From positions 124,001 to 188,000 of the forward strand of contig NZ_JANUHB010000004.1 of the NCBI RefSeq assembly GCF_024756255.1: 64,000 nt of DNA, read 5' to 3'. The position numbers were made by a program, and so were the translations under genes. Positions 18,109-27,279 of the stretch are shown one piece after another (positions within the stretch are counted from its first letter, which is position 1; each line of letters opens with the position of its first letter). The notes beneath the pieces were generated by a model. The model saw nothing but the letters and a program-made list of their open reading frames with translations, made no database searches and was not told the origin of the DNA. Source of the DNA: Massilia agilis. GTDB lineage: Bacteria > Pseudomonadota > Gammaproteobacteria > Burkholderiales > Burkholderiaceae_D.

Positions 18109-18887
18109 GCGAACTGTTCAGCACCCGCAACCCCTGGTTCACGCGCAGCGTCGGCATCCTGGTCGTCATTGCGGTGGCGGCCGCGCTGGTGGGTTTCGTC
18201 TGGCTGCCGCGCACGCACAACGCCGGCGCGGCCAGCCTGTGGGACGCGATCTGCAGCGCCGCCGGCGCCCCGGCGCGCTTCCAGAACGCCGCGCTGCCCG
18301 GTGAAAAGGCGGTGTTCCCCAGCACCGTGGTGGTCAGCGCCGACATGATGGGGCCACTGACCCAGCAAGAGGTCGGCCGCGGCGCCACGCTGGCGCTGGC
18401 CTGCACCATGTGCCACGGCGCCACGGGCACCAGCCCGGCCGGCACGCCGCACCTGGCCGGCCAGCAGGCATCGAGCATCTACAAGCAGCTGGCCGACTTC
18501 AAGTCAGGCCACCGCCCGAGCGTGATCATGCAGCCGATGGTGGCCAACCTGTCCGACCAGGACATGCGCGACCTGGCCGCCTACTACGCCAGCCAGAAGC
18601 GCGACCGGCCGATCCCGGCGCGCATCAGTCCGGCCACGCCGCGCCTGGTGCGCAACGGCGACCCGATGCGCAACATCGGCGCCTGCTCGACCTGCCACAG
18701 CCCCAACGTGCAGCGGCCGGCCACCCCGAACCTGGACGGCATGAACGCCGACTACCTGCGCACCCAGCTGCGCGCCTTCCATGCCGGCACCCGCGCCAAC
18801 GACATCAACCGCCAGATGCGCAATGCCGCGCACCAGCTGACGGCGCAGGAAATCGACGAACTGGTGCGCTACTACGCCAGCCGCTAG
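18105..18887 (+). CDS. Membrane-anchored di-haem cytochrome c4-like protein
   Basis: 260 residues. An uncleaved-looking helix (about residues 17-36) is followed by two cytochrome c domains with CTMCH (100-104) and CSTCH (194-198). The LAGQQASSIYKQLADFKSGHR segment is a c4 hallmark. The ATG overlaps the subunit I stop (ATGA), so it is translationally coupled. Likely a tethered electron donor to CuA. Its TAG stop shares the palindrome CTAG with the stop of the convergent sensor kinase. Confidence 0.88.
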   Translation: MSELFSTRNPWFTRSVGILVVIAVAAALVGFVWLPRTHNAGAASLWDAICSAAGAPARFQNAALPGEKAVFPSTVVVSADMMGPLTQQEVGRGATLALACTMCHGATGTSPAGTPHLAGQQASSIYKQLADFKSGHRPSVIMQPMVANLSDQDMRDLAAYYASQKRDRPIPARISPATPRLVRNGDPMRNIGACSTCHSPNVQRPATPNLDGMNADYLRTQLRAFHAGTRANDINRQMRNAAHQLTAQEIDELVRYYASR

Positions 18888-20254
18888 CGCGGCGCGCCGG
18901 AGCCGGGCGCCAGCGGCAGCACGATCTCCACGCACAGCCCGCCGCCATCGCGGTTGCGCGCGCGGATCTGGCCGCCGTGGCTGCGCACCACGCGCTGGGC
19001 GATCGCCAGGCCCAGCCCGTGCCCCGGCAGGCCGGTGTTCTGGCTGCCGCGCTGGAACGGGCGGAAGATCAGTTCCAGCTCCGCGTCCGGCACCCCGGGG
19101 CCGTGGTCGCACACCGCAATGCGCACCTGCCCGGCGCGCGCATCAAGCGTGACGCTGGCCGTCACCGCGGTGCCGTCCTCGGTGTGCTTGACGGCGTTGC
19201 GCACCACGTTCTCGATCGCGCTGTGCAGCATCTCGGCGCCGCCGCGCACCACGCTGGCGCCGGTGGCGCTGAGCGATACCGACTTGCCGCTGGCCTGGGC
19301 CTCGAAGCGCGCGTCATCCACCACCTGGGCCACCAGCTCCTCGATCACCACCTCGTCCGCGAGCGCGCCGCCCACGCCGGCGTCGAGCCGCGCCAGCGCC
19401 AGCACCTCGCCGATCATCGCATCCATGCGCGTGCTCTCGCGCTCGATCCGGTCGAGCCAGGTGCCGACCCGGTCCGGCCGCTGGCGCGCCAGGCCGATCG
19501 CCGCCTGCAGCCGCGCCAGCGGCGAGCGCATTTCGTGTGACACGTCGTGCAGCAGGCGCCGCTGGGCCGCATGCTCGTCTTCCAGCCGCTGCGCCATGCG
19601 GTCGAAGTCGCGCGACAGGTCGGTCAGCTCGTCGCCGCGCTTGGCCGGGGCGCCGATCCGGGTATCGAGCTTGCCGGCGGCGACCGCATCGAACGCAGCG
19701 CGCAGCTTGCGGATCGGCTTGGCGAAATGCCATGCCAGCAGCGCCGCCGACACCAGGCTGCCCAGCATCGCCAGCAGCATGGGCATCAGCGGAAAATAGC
19801 CGTCGCGCGGCGCCCGGTGGCCGCCCAGGCCGTAGCCGCGCTTGCGCGCGCCGCGCTGCTCGCTGCGCGCGGCGAACAGCAGCCAGTCGTTACCCTCCGC
19901 CTTCACCGTCTGCAGTGCGTGCGCGGCCGGATCGCGCGCATGCAGCTGGCGCAGCTCCTGCAGCAGCGCGGCGTCGGTGGGCCGGCCGAGCAGCTCGTGG
20001 CCGCCCGCATCCACGGCATACAACTGCATCCCGTCATGCTGGGTGAGCAGGGCGCGCAGCGCAGGCAGGCCGCCGAAGCGCAGCGTCTGCGCCGCCGCAT
20101 CCACCGCGAACACGCCCGGCGGGCCAAAGTCCACGCGCGCGCTGCGGTGCGCCGCGTTGCGGTCCTTGAACCAGATGCCGGTGCTGATCGCCAGCACCGC
20201 CAGCGCCTGCACCAGCCAGGTGGCAAAGAAGAACTTCCAGAACAGGCGGCCCAT
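18884..20254 (-). CDS. cpxA: Sensor histidine kinase, CpxA-like
   Basis: 456 residues. Membrane helix near residues 10-28, a periplasmic domain of about 120 residues, a second helix (about 157-176), a HAMP linker, the phospho-acceptor H240 in DVSHEMRSPLARLQ, and a HATPase with N, G1 and G2 boxes (NVVRNAVKHT, DHGPGVP, GHGLGLAIA). The H-box and size match CpxA, which senses envelope stress. The start is one base after the stop of the response regulator. The 3' end overlaps the convergent cytochrome gene by 4 bp. Assignment to Cpx is strengthened by twin CpxR boxes upstream of the operon. Confidence 0.85.
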   Translation of the reverse strand: MGRLFWKFFFATWLVQALAVLAISTGIWFKDRNAAHRSARVDFGPPGVFAVDAAAQTLRFGGLPALRALLTQHDGMQLYAVDAGGHELLGRPTDAALLQELRQLHARDPAAHALQTVKAEGNDWLLFAARSEQRGARKRGYGLGGHRAPRDGYFPLMPMLLAMLGSLVSAALLAWHFAKPIRKLRAAFDAVAAGKLDTRIGAPAKRGDELTDLSRDFDRMAQRLEDEHAAQRRLLHDVSHEMRSPLARLQAAIGLARQRPDRVGTWLDRIERESTRMDAMIGEVLALARLDAGVGGALADEVVIEELVAQVVDDARFEAQASGKSVSLSATGASVVRGGAEMLHSAIENVVRNAVKHTEDGTAVTASVTLDARAGQVRIAVCDHGPGVPDAELELIFRPFQRGSQNTGLPGHGLGLAIAQRVVRSHGGQIRARNRDGGGLCVEIVLPLAPGSGAPR

Positions 20255-20255
20255 G

Positions 20256-20939
20256 TCAGTCCTTGACCAGCACGTAGCCCTGCCGGTGCACGGTCTGGAT
20301 GCATGAGCGGCCGTCGGCCAGCGTGCCCAGCTTGTGGCGCAGGCTGCTCATGTGCACGTCCACGTTGCGGTCGAAGCGCGCCAGCGGGCGAAACAGCGCC
20401 TTCTCCGACAGGTCCTGCTTGCTGACGGTATGCCCGGCCTGGCGCACCAGCACCTCGAGCAGGTTGAACTCGGTGCTGGTCAGCGCCACCGCGTTGCCGT
20501 CCCACTGCACGCGCCGCTGCTCCGGCCACATCGTCAGGCGCCCGACCACGAACTGGTTGCTGTCGCCGCTGGCCAGCTGCTGGGTGCGGCGCAGGATCGC
20601 GCGGATGCGCGCCGACAGCTCGCGCGGCGTGCACGGCTTGGACACATAGTCGTCCGCGCCCAGCTCCAGGCCCAGGATGCGGTCGGCGTCATCGCCCTTC
20701 GCGGTCAGCATCAGCACCGGCATCTGGCTGCGCGTGCGCAACTGGCGCAGCGTCTCCATGCCCTGCATGCGCGGCATCATCACGTCCAGCACCGCGATCG
20801 CGAACTCGCCGCCCGCGGCCTGCGCCAGCCCGTCGGCGCCGTTGTGCACCGCCGCTACCTCGAAGCCGTCCTGCTCCAGGTATTCCTTCAACATTTCGAC
20901 GAGCTCCACGTCGTCGTCGATCAATAACACTTTTGCCAT
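20256..20939 (-). CDS. cpxR: Response regulator, OmpR family, CpxR-like
   Basis: 227 residues. Receiver domain with acidic D8-D10, phospho-acceptor D52 (VLDVMMPRMQG) and K101 (YVSKPC), then an OmpR-type winged helix (LTSTEFNLLEVLVRQAG, VDVHMSSLRHKLG, RGYVLVKD ending). CpxR binds paired GTAAA pentamers; two such pairs lie 70-110 bp upstream of this start, so autoregulation is likely. First gene of a two-gene operon with the kinase. Confidence 0.87.
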   Translation of the reverse strand: MAKVLLIDDDVELVEMLKEYLEQDGFEVAAVHNGADGLAQAAGGEFAIAVLDVMMPRMQGMETLRQLRTRSQMPVLMLTAKGDDADRILGLELGADDYVSKPCTPRELSARIRAILRRTQQLASGDSNQFVVGRLTMWPEQRRVQWDGNAVALTSTEFNLLEVLVRQAGHTVSKQDLSEKALFRPLARFDRNVDVHMSSLRHKLGTLADGRSCIQTVHRQGYVLVKD

Positions 20940-21010
20940 GCGTATTTTTCCGTGACCAGAACGCCGATGATAACGGCCCCCGCGCGGACGTATTCAACGG
21001 GTCACATTAC

Positions 21011-21025
21011 TTTACGTAAATTTAC
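21011..21025. promoter_or_regulatory. CpxR box 1
   Basis: TTTAC-GTAAA-TTTAC, which on the other strand is GTAAA-N5-GTAAA, a perfect match to the CpxR consensus. It lies in the divergent region between cpxR and the gene at 21099. Confidence 0.75.
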
Positions 21026-21031
21026 CCCGGC

Positions 21032-21046
21032 TTTACTGCGATTTAC
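21032..21046. promoter_or_regulatory. CpxR box 2
   Basis: TTTAC-TGCGA-TTTAC, again GTAAA-N5-GTAAA on the minus strand, exactly 21 bp (two helical turns) from box 1 and 53 bp before the ATG of the plus-strand gene. Confidence 0.75.
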
Positions 21047-21098
21047 CACCTTGGCCGCCACACTGCACGGTGTGTCACTCAACCAACAAGGAAGCAAC

Positions 21099-21815
21099 AT
21101 GTCCATCAGCAGCATCTCCAGTTCCCTCTATTCGTTGACCCAGACCAGCCAGGCAGGCAGTGCCAGCCGGGCATCCGCCGACGGGCAGGCGCAGCAAGTG
21201 CAGGGCGGTCCGCCGCCGCGGCCGCATGGCGGGGGCGGCCTGGGCAAGGCCGTGATGCAGTCGCTGGCCGACACGCTCGGCATCGACACCTCGTCCTCCG
21301 GCAGCACCAGCGCCACCGACGGCAGCACCAGCACGACCGACAGCACCTCGGGCACCACCGATGTGGCCAGCGCGCAGCAGGCGCTGGGCAGCTTCATGCA
21401 GTCGCTGATGTCGGCCCTGCACGCGCAGGGCGCGGGTGCAAGCACGTCGGGCGGCACCGGCGGCGGCGATCCGGACGGCGATGGAGATGGTCCGCGCGGC
21501 CCGCGCATGGGCCAGGGCGGCCCGGGGCGCATGGAATCGGATTTGCAAAGTCTTGTCCAGAAGCTGGCCTCCGGCAGCACGGCCAGCACCAGCACCACGA
21601 GCGACAGCAGCACCGCGACGGACAGCTCCACGAGCGATAGCGCGACAAGCGACAGCGCCACCAGCGCCCTGCAGGACAGCTTCAAGAATCTCTTGTCCAC
21701 GCTGGGCGTGTCCACCGACGGCAGCAACGACAAGCTGAACAGCTTCCTGCAGAGCCTGCAGAGCAAGATGGCCGCCGTTCACCCGGCCGGTAACGCCGTC
21801 AATACCACCGCGTAA
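21099..21815 (+). CDS. Ser/Thr/Gly-rich protein in the cpxP position, unknown function
   Basis: 238 residues, ATG preceded by AAGGAAG. No signal peptide or membrane segment. The N-terminus (MSISSISSSLYSLTQTS) is followed by a Pro/Gly stretch (GGPPPRPHGGGG), a predicted helix (LGKAVMQSLADTLGI), a Ser/Thr/Asp-rich segment, a related helix (ALGSFMQSLMSALHAQG), a DPDGDGDG patch that resembles part of a calcium-binding EF-hand loop, another Ser/Thr-rich spacer and a third helix (ALQDSFKNLLSTLGV). So it has three helical blocks separated by low-complexity linkers. Divergent from cpxR with CpxR boxes between, the place where enterobacteria carry cpxP, but it is not CpxP. I do not recognise the family. 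Confidence 0.7.
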   Translation: MSISSISSSLYSLTQTSQAGSASRASADGQAQQVQGGPPPRPHGGGGLGKAVMQSLADTLGIDTSSSGSTSATDGSTSTTDSTSGTTDVASAQQALGSFMQSLMSALHAQGAGASTSGGTGGGDPDGDGDGPRGPRMGQGGPGRMESDLQSLVQKLASGSTASTSTTSDSSTATDSSTSDSATSDSATSALQDSFKNLLSTLGVSTDGSNDKLNSFLQSLQSKMAAVHPAGNAVNTTA

Positions 21816-21839
21816 CGCGAGAATCGGGCAACTTAAGGC

Positions 21840-21873
21840 AGCGCCCTCGGAACAAGGTGGGCGCTTTGCTCTT
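21840..21873 (+). terminator. Terminator after the cpxR-divergent gene
   Basis: AGCGCCC (21840-21846) pairs with GGGCGCT (21859-21865), 7 bp, followed by TTGCTCTTGT, 25 bp after the stop codon. Confidence 0.6.
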
Positions 21874-21987
21874 GTAAAAGTGGGTGCAGCAGGGGGAGTC
21901 GTTGTTTGAACAACAGCCCGGTCACGCCTTCTGTTGTACCGGGTGCGATTCGCGGGCAACCGGCCGAATGACAGGGGCGCAGGCTAT

Positions 21988-22072
21988 TGGTGCCTCCGGC
22001 CGGAATCGAACCGGCACGCCTTTCGGCGCTTGATTTTGAGTCAAGTGCGTCTACCAATTCCGCCACAGAGGC
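21988..22072 (-). tRNA. tRNA-Leu (anticodon CAA)
   Basis: Read on the minus strand the 85 bases begin GCCTCTG and end CGGAGGC-ACCA, giving a 7-bp acceptor stem (one G-T pair) and an encoded CCA. The anticodon arm is CTTGA-CTCAAAA-TCAAG with CAA at positions 34-36, decoding UUG. A long variable arm (CGCCGAAAGGCG), typical of leucine tRNAs, precedes the T arm GCCGG-TTCGATT-CCGGC. Confidence 0.96.
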
Positions 22073-22089
22073 ACTGCAGGGAGGCACGC

Positions 22090-22098
22090 ATATTAGCA
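22090..22098 (-). promoter_or_regulatory. Extended -10 promoter for tRNA-Leu
   Basis: On the minus strand TGC-TAATAT ends 17 bp before the mature tRNA 5' end; TGGTCA, 18 bp upstream, is a partial -35. Confidence 0.45.
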
Positions 22099-22244
22099 CA
22101 CCGTTTTGGCAACTGACCAGCCTACGGCGATGCCGCCCCCGACCGGGGAGATGCCGATAAGGGGAAAACAAGATCGCATTTACGCGTCGTAGCGGTTTCC
22201 CCACCGGTGATAGCGCCATTGTGTGCTTTTGCCGGGTTCCAGCG

Positions 22245-22250
22245 TATGAT
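22245..22250 (+). promoter_or_regulatory. -10-like TATGAT upstream of the KimA-like gene
   Basis: TATGAT lies 46 bp before the chosen start codon, which argues against the more upstream in-frame ATG codons at 22207 and 22246. The -35 is poor. Confidence 0.35.
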
Positions 22251-22296
22251 CTCGCTTCCCTTCAGAAACAGAGCCATCCCGGCGGTGGCGGACACG

Positions 22297-24264
22297 ATGA
22301 AAAACAAGAAGATACGCGAGATTATCCTCGGCAAAGCCCTGGATCCGATGAAGAGCGAGACGCGCCATTCGATGGCGTTGGTGGCCTTCCTGGCCTGGGT
22401 GGGACTGGGTGCCGACGGCCTGTCCTCGTCCGCGTACGGACCGGAGGAGACCTTCCGCGCGCTCGGCGCGCACACCCACCTCGGGCTGTACATGGCGCTG
22501 GCCACCGCGGCCACCGTGTTCATCATCGCGCTGGCCTACAACCAGGTGATCGAACTGTTCCCCACCGGCGGTGGCGGCTACCGCGTCGCCACCAAGCTGG
22601 TCGGGCCCTACCTCGGGCTGGTCTCCGGTTGTGCGCTGATCCTCGACTACGTGCTCACCATCGCGATCTCGGTCGCGTCAGGGGTGGATGCGCTAGCGTC
22701 TTTCCTGCCGCTCTGGGTGCAGCCGTACAAGCTGGCCGCCGAGGCCTTCTTCATCGCCGCGCTGATCATGATGAACCTGCGCGGGCTGAAGGAGGCGATC
22801 CGCATCCTGCTGCCGATCTTCCTCGGCTTTGTCGCCACCCACCTGGTCCTGATCGTGTACGGGATCGTGGCGCACGCCTCGCAACTGCCGCTGCTGATTC
22901 CGGCCACGATCGCCGAAACCACCTCGCTGGCGCAGGGTATCGGCTGGTCCAGCGTGGCCGGCATGCTGCTGTTCGCCTACTCGCAGGGCGGCGGCACCTA
23001 CACCGGCCTGGAGGCGGTGTCGAACAACGTGAACATGCTGGCCGAGCCGCGCGTTCGCACCGGTAAAGTCACGATGTTCTACATGGCCGTGTCGCTCGCG
23101 ATCACGGCGGGCGGCATCATCATGCTCTACCTGCTGTGGGACGCGCATCCGGTCGAAGGCCAGACCCTGAACGCTTCCACCTTCAAGGTCATCATCGCCA
23201 ACATGGGACTGGGCGGGCCGGTGCTCAACCAGGTCATGCTCGCGGTGGTGCTGCTGTTCGAGGCCGGGCTGCTGTTCGTGGCCGCCAACACGGGCTTTCT
23301 GGGCGGCCCGTCGGTGCTGTCGAACATGGCGTCGGACTCGTGGGTGCCGCACCAGTTCCGCTACCTGTCCTCGCGCCTGGTCACGCAGAACGGCATCCTG
23401 GTGATGGGCATCGCCGCGCTCGCGATCCTGTTCTGGACCGGCGGCCAGGTCACCATGCTGCTGGTGCTGTATTCGCTGTCGGTGTTCCTCACCTTCGCCA
23501 TTTCGCTGTTCGGCCTGTGCGTGTACTGGTGGCGCAACCGCGGCGGCCCCGAGGGCGCGCGCTGGATCGGCCGCTTCCTGCTGTCGCTGGTCGGCTTCAT
23601 CATCTGCGCCGGCATCCTCGCGATCCTGCTGGTCAAGCGCTTTGCCGACGGCGGCTGGGCCACCGCGGTCATCATCGCCGCCATCGCCTGCCTGTGCATT
23701 TTCATCCGCAACCACTACCGCGAAACCAAGCGCGCCATCCATTCGGTGGACAGCGTGTTCGCAAGCCAGCCGTTCGGCCCAGGCACAGAGCCGATCGAAC
23801 CGGACCCGCAGGCGCAGACCGCGGTGTTCATCGTCGGGAACTCGCGCGGCGGCGGCCTGCACGCGCTGTTGTGGGTGCAGCGCATGTTCCCCGGCCACTT
23901 CAAGAACTTCTTGTTCGTCAATGCGCGCACCGTGGACTCGCACGTGTACGGTGGCGAGGGCGCGATGGAAAAGATGCGCGAGGATGCTGCCGAAACGCTC
24001 GAGTTCTTCGTCGACTTCTGCCACAGCCACGGCATGGCGGCCGCCTCGTACATCGGGTTCGGCACCGATGCGGTCGAGGAGATCACGCGCATGTGCGAGC
24101 GCATCAGCAACGAATTCCCGAATTCGATTTTCTTCACCAGCAAGCTGGTGTTCGCGTCCGATAACTGGCTGATCCGCCTGCTGCACAACCAGGCCGCGCT
24201 CGCGGTGCAGCGCCGCCTGCACCTGGAAGGCCTGCAGATGGTGATCTTGCCAATGAAGGTGTAG
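22297..24264 (+). CDS. KimA-like APC-superfamily transporter with cytosolic C-terminal domain
   Basis: 655 residues: about 12 hydrophobic helices (to about residue 500), then a soluble domain of about 150 residues. It matches KimA-type potassium importers along its length: DGLSSSAYGPEE near the start, FPTGGGGYRVA, ILDYVLTIAISVASGVDA, NLRGLKEAIRI, YTGLEAVSNNVNML, FVAANTGFLGGPSVLSNMA, and a C-terminal end LLHNQAALAVQRRLHLEGLQMVILP that is characteristic. Family knowledge suggests high-affinity K+/H+ symport; an amino-acid permease role is the alternative. I chose the ATG at 22297 because family homology starts there (MKNKKIREIILGKALDP). No c-di-AMP riboswitch is seen. Confidence 0.75.
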   Translation: MKNKKIREIILGKALDPMKSETRHSMALVAFLAWVGLGADGLSSSAYGPEETFRALGAHTHLGLYMALATAATVFIIALAYNQVIELFPTGGGGYRVATKLVGPYLGLVSGCALILDYVLTIAISVASGVDALASFLPLWVQPYKLAAEAFFIAALIMMNLRGLKEAIRILLPIFLGFVATHLVLIVYGIVAHASQLPLLIPATIAETTSLAQGIGWSSVAGMLLFAYSQGGGTYTGLEAVSNNVNMLAEPRVRTGKVTMFYMAVSLAITAGGIIMLYLLWDAHPVEGQTLNASTFKVIIANMGLGGPVLNQVMLAVVLLFEAGLLFVAANTGFLGGPSVLSNMASDSWVPHQFRYLSSRLVTQNGILVMGIAALAILFWTGGQVTMLLVLYSLSVFLTFAISLFGLCVYWWRNRGGPEGARWIGRFLLSLVGFIICAGILAILLVKRFADGGWATAVIIAAIACLCIFIRNHYRETKRAIHSVDSVFASQPFGPGTEPIEPDPQAQTAVFIVGNSRGGGLHALLWVQRMFPGHFKNFLFVNARTVDSHVYGGEGAMEKMREDAAETLEFFVDFCHSHGMAAASYIGFGTDAVEEITRMCERISNEFPNSIFFTSKLVFASDNWLIRLLHNQAALAVQRRLHLEGLQMVILPMKV

Positions 24265-24370
24265 CCCGGGCCGGGTGTCGCCTGCCGTGCACAGCGGCAG
24301 ATTCCTGGCGCTCGACAGCGCAATCCCGGCGTAGAATGACCAGCTTGTCATTCGCCGGGAGCCCATCTCC

Positions 24371-26614
<2,244 letters not shown>

Positions 26615-26622
26615 AGCCGCGC

Positions 26623-27099
26623 TCAGCCCTGCGGGGCGGCGCCCAGGCACTTGCGTAGCGCGTGCAGCGTGATCGCCGGCCCGGTGATGGCCAGCACGTG
26701 TTCGCGCAGCGTGACCTCGATGTCCCTGGAGGGCCAGCGCAAGCCGCCGCGCGGCCGGTAGCGCAGGAAGCCCGGCGGCATCGGGATGCGTTCGTAGCCC
26801 AGCGCGGCCAAGCCCTCCTCGAGCGTGCGCAGCAGGTGGCGCGCTTCGAAGCGCGTGGTGGCCTCGAACCGCGCCGGCATGAGCGCGAACAGCGGCAGCA
26901 GGCCGCCCGCCAGCACCGGGATCACGATGTAGGCCAGCGGCGCCGTGGGGTCGAGCTTTCGGAACAGCACGACCAGTCCGGCCAGGCCCAGGACCATGAC
27001 GAGCGCGAACGTAGCCAGGCGCCGGCGCGGCCGGTGCGGGCTGAGCCAGGGCGCGACCTCATGGGCATAGACCACTTCCGAAAAACTGACGCTTTTCAT
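26623..27099 (-). CDS. Small membrane protein with two TM helices, unknown
   Basis: 158 residues, starting at an ATG with AAGGAG eight bases upstream (on the minus strand). After a short cytoplasmic stretch (VYAHEVAPWLSPHRPRRR) come two hydrophobic helices (about 31-47 and 58-75), then an amphipathic soluble domain (RHLLRTLEEGLAALGYERIP, DIEVTLREHVLAITGPAITLHALRKCL). No enzyme motif seen. Alone between the hybrid kinase (convergent) and the GT39 gene. Unrecognised. Confidence 0.68.
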   Translation of the reverse strand: MKSVSFSEVVYAHEVAPWLSPHRPRRRLATFALVMVLGLAGLVVLFRKLDPTAPLAYIVIPVLAGGLLPLFALMPARFEATTRFEARHLLRTLEEGLAALGYERIPMPPGFLRYRPRGGLRWPSRDIEVTLREHVLAITGPAITLHALRKCLGAAPQG

Positions 27100-27248
27100 C
27101 CTCGAACTCCTTGGCGGCAAAGCTGCGCTACTTGCCGGCATTGTGTCCCGGTCCGGCTCGCTTGGCGCTTGATTTTGCTCAAAAGTGGAGCAATTTGCAA
27201 TAAAACAATGCGCGCATGCGGCATGCATGCCTTGGGGCGGCGCGGACG

Positions 27249-27274
27249 AAAAAAAGCCCCGCGCGGGCGGGGCT
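27249..27274 (-). terminator. Terminator of the GT39-type gene
   Basis: On the minus strand AGCCCCGCCC-GCGCGGGGCT forms a strong GC hairpin followed by TTTTTT, six bases after the stop codon at 27280. Confidence 0.88.
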
Positions 27275-27279
27275 ATTGG

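Noticed and set aside
21460..21500. True EF-hand in the cpxR-divergent protein
   Set aside because: Only the DxDGDG part of the loop is present; the flanking helices and the position-12 acidic residue are missing, so calcium binding is not supported.
21833..22219. Open frame of 128 codons on the minus strand
   Set aside because: It runs straight through the tRNA-Leu gene.
22073..22296. c-di-AMP (ydaO-type) riboswitch before the KimA-like gene
   Set aside because: The leader is only about 40 nt from the likely -10 and shows none of the expected paired elements.
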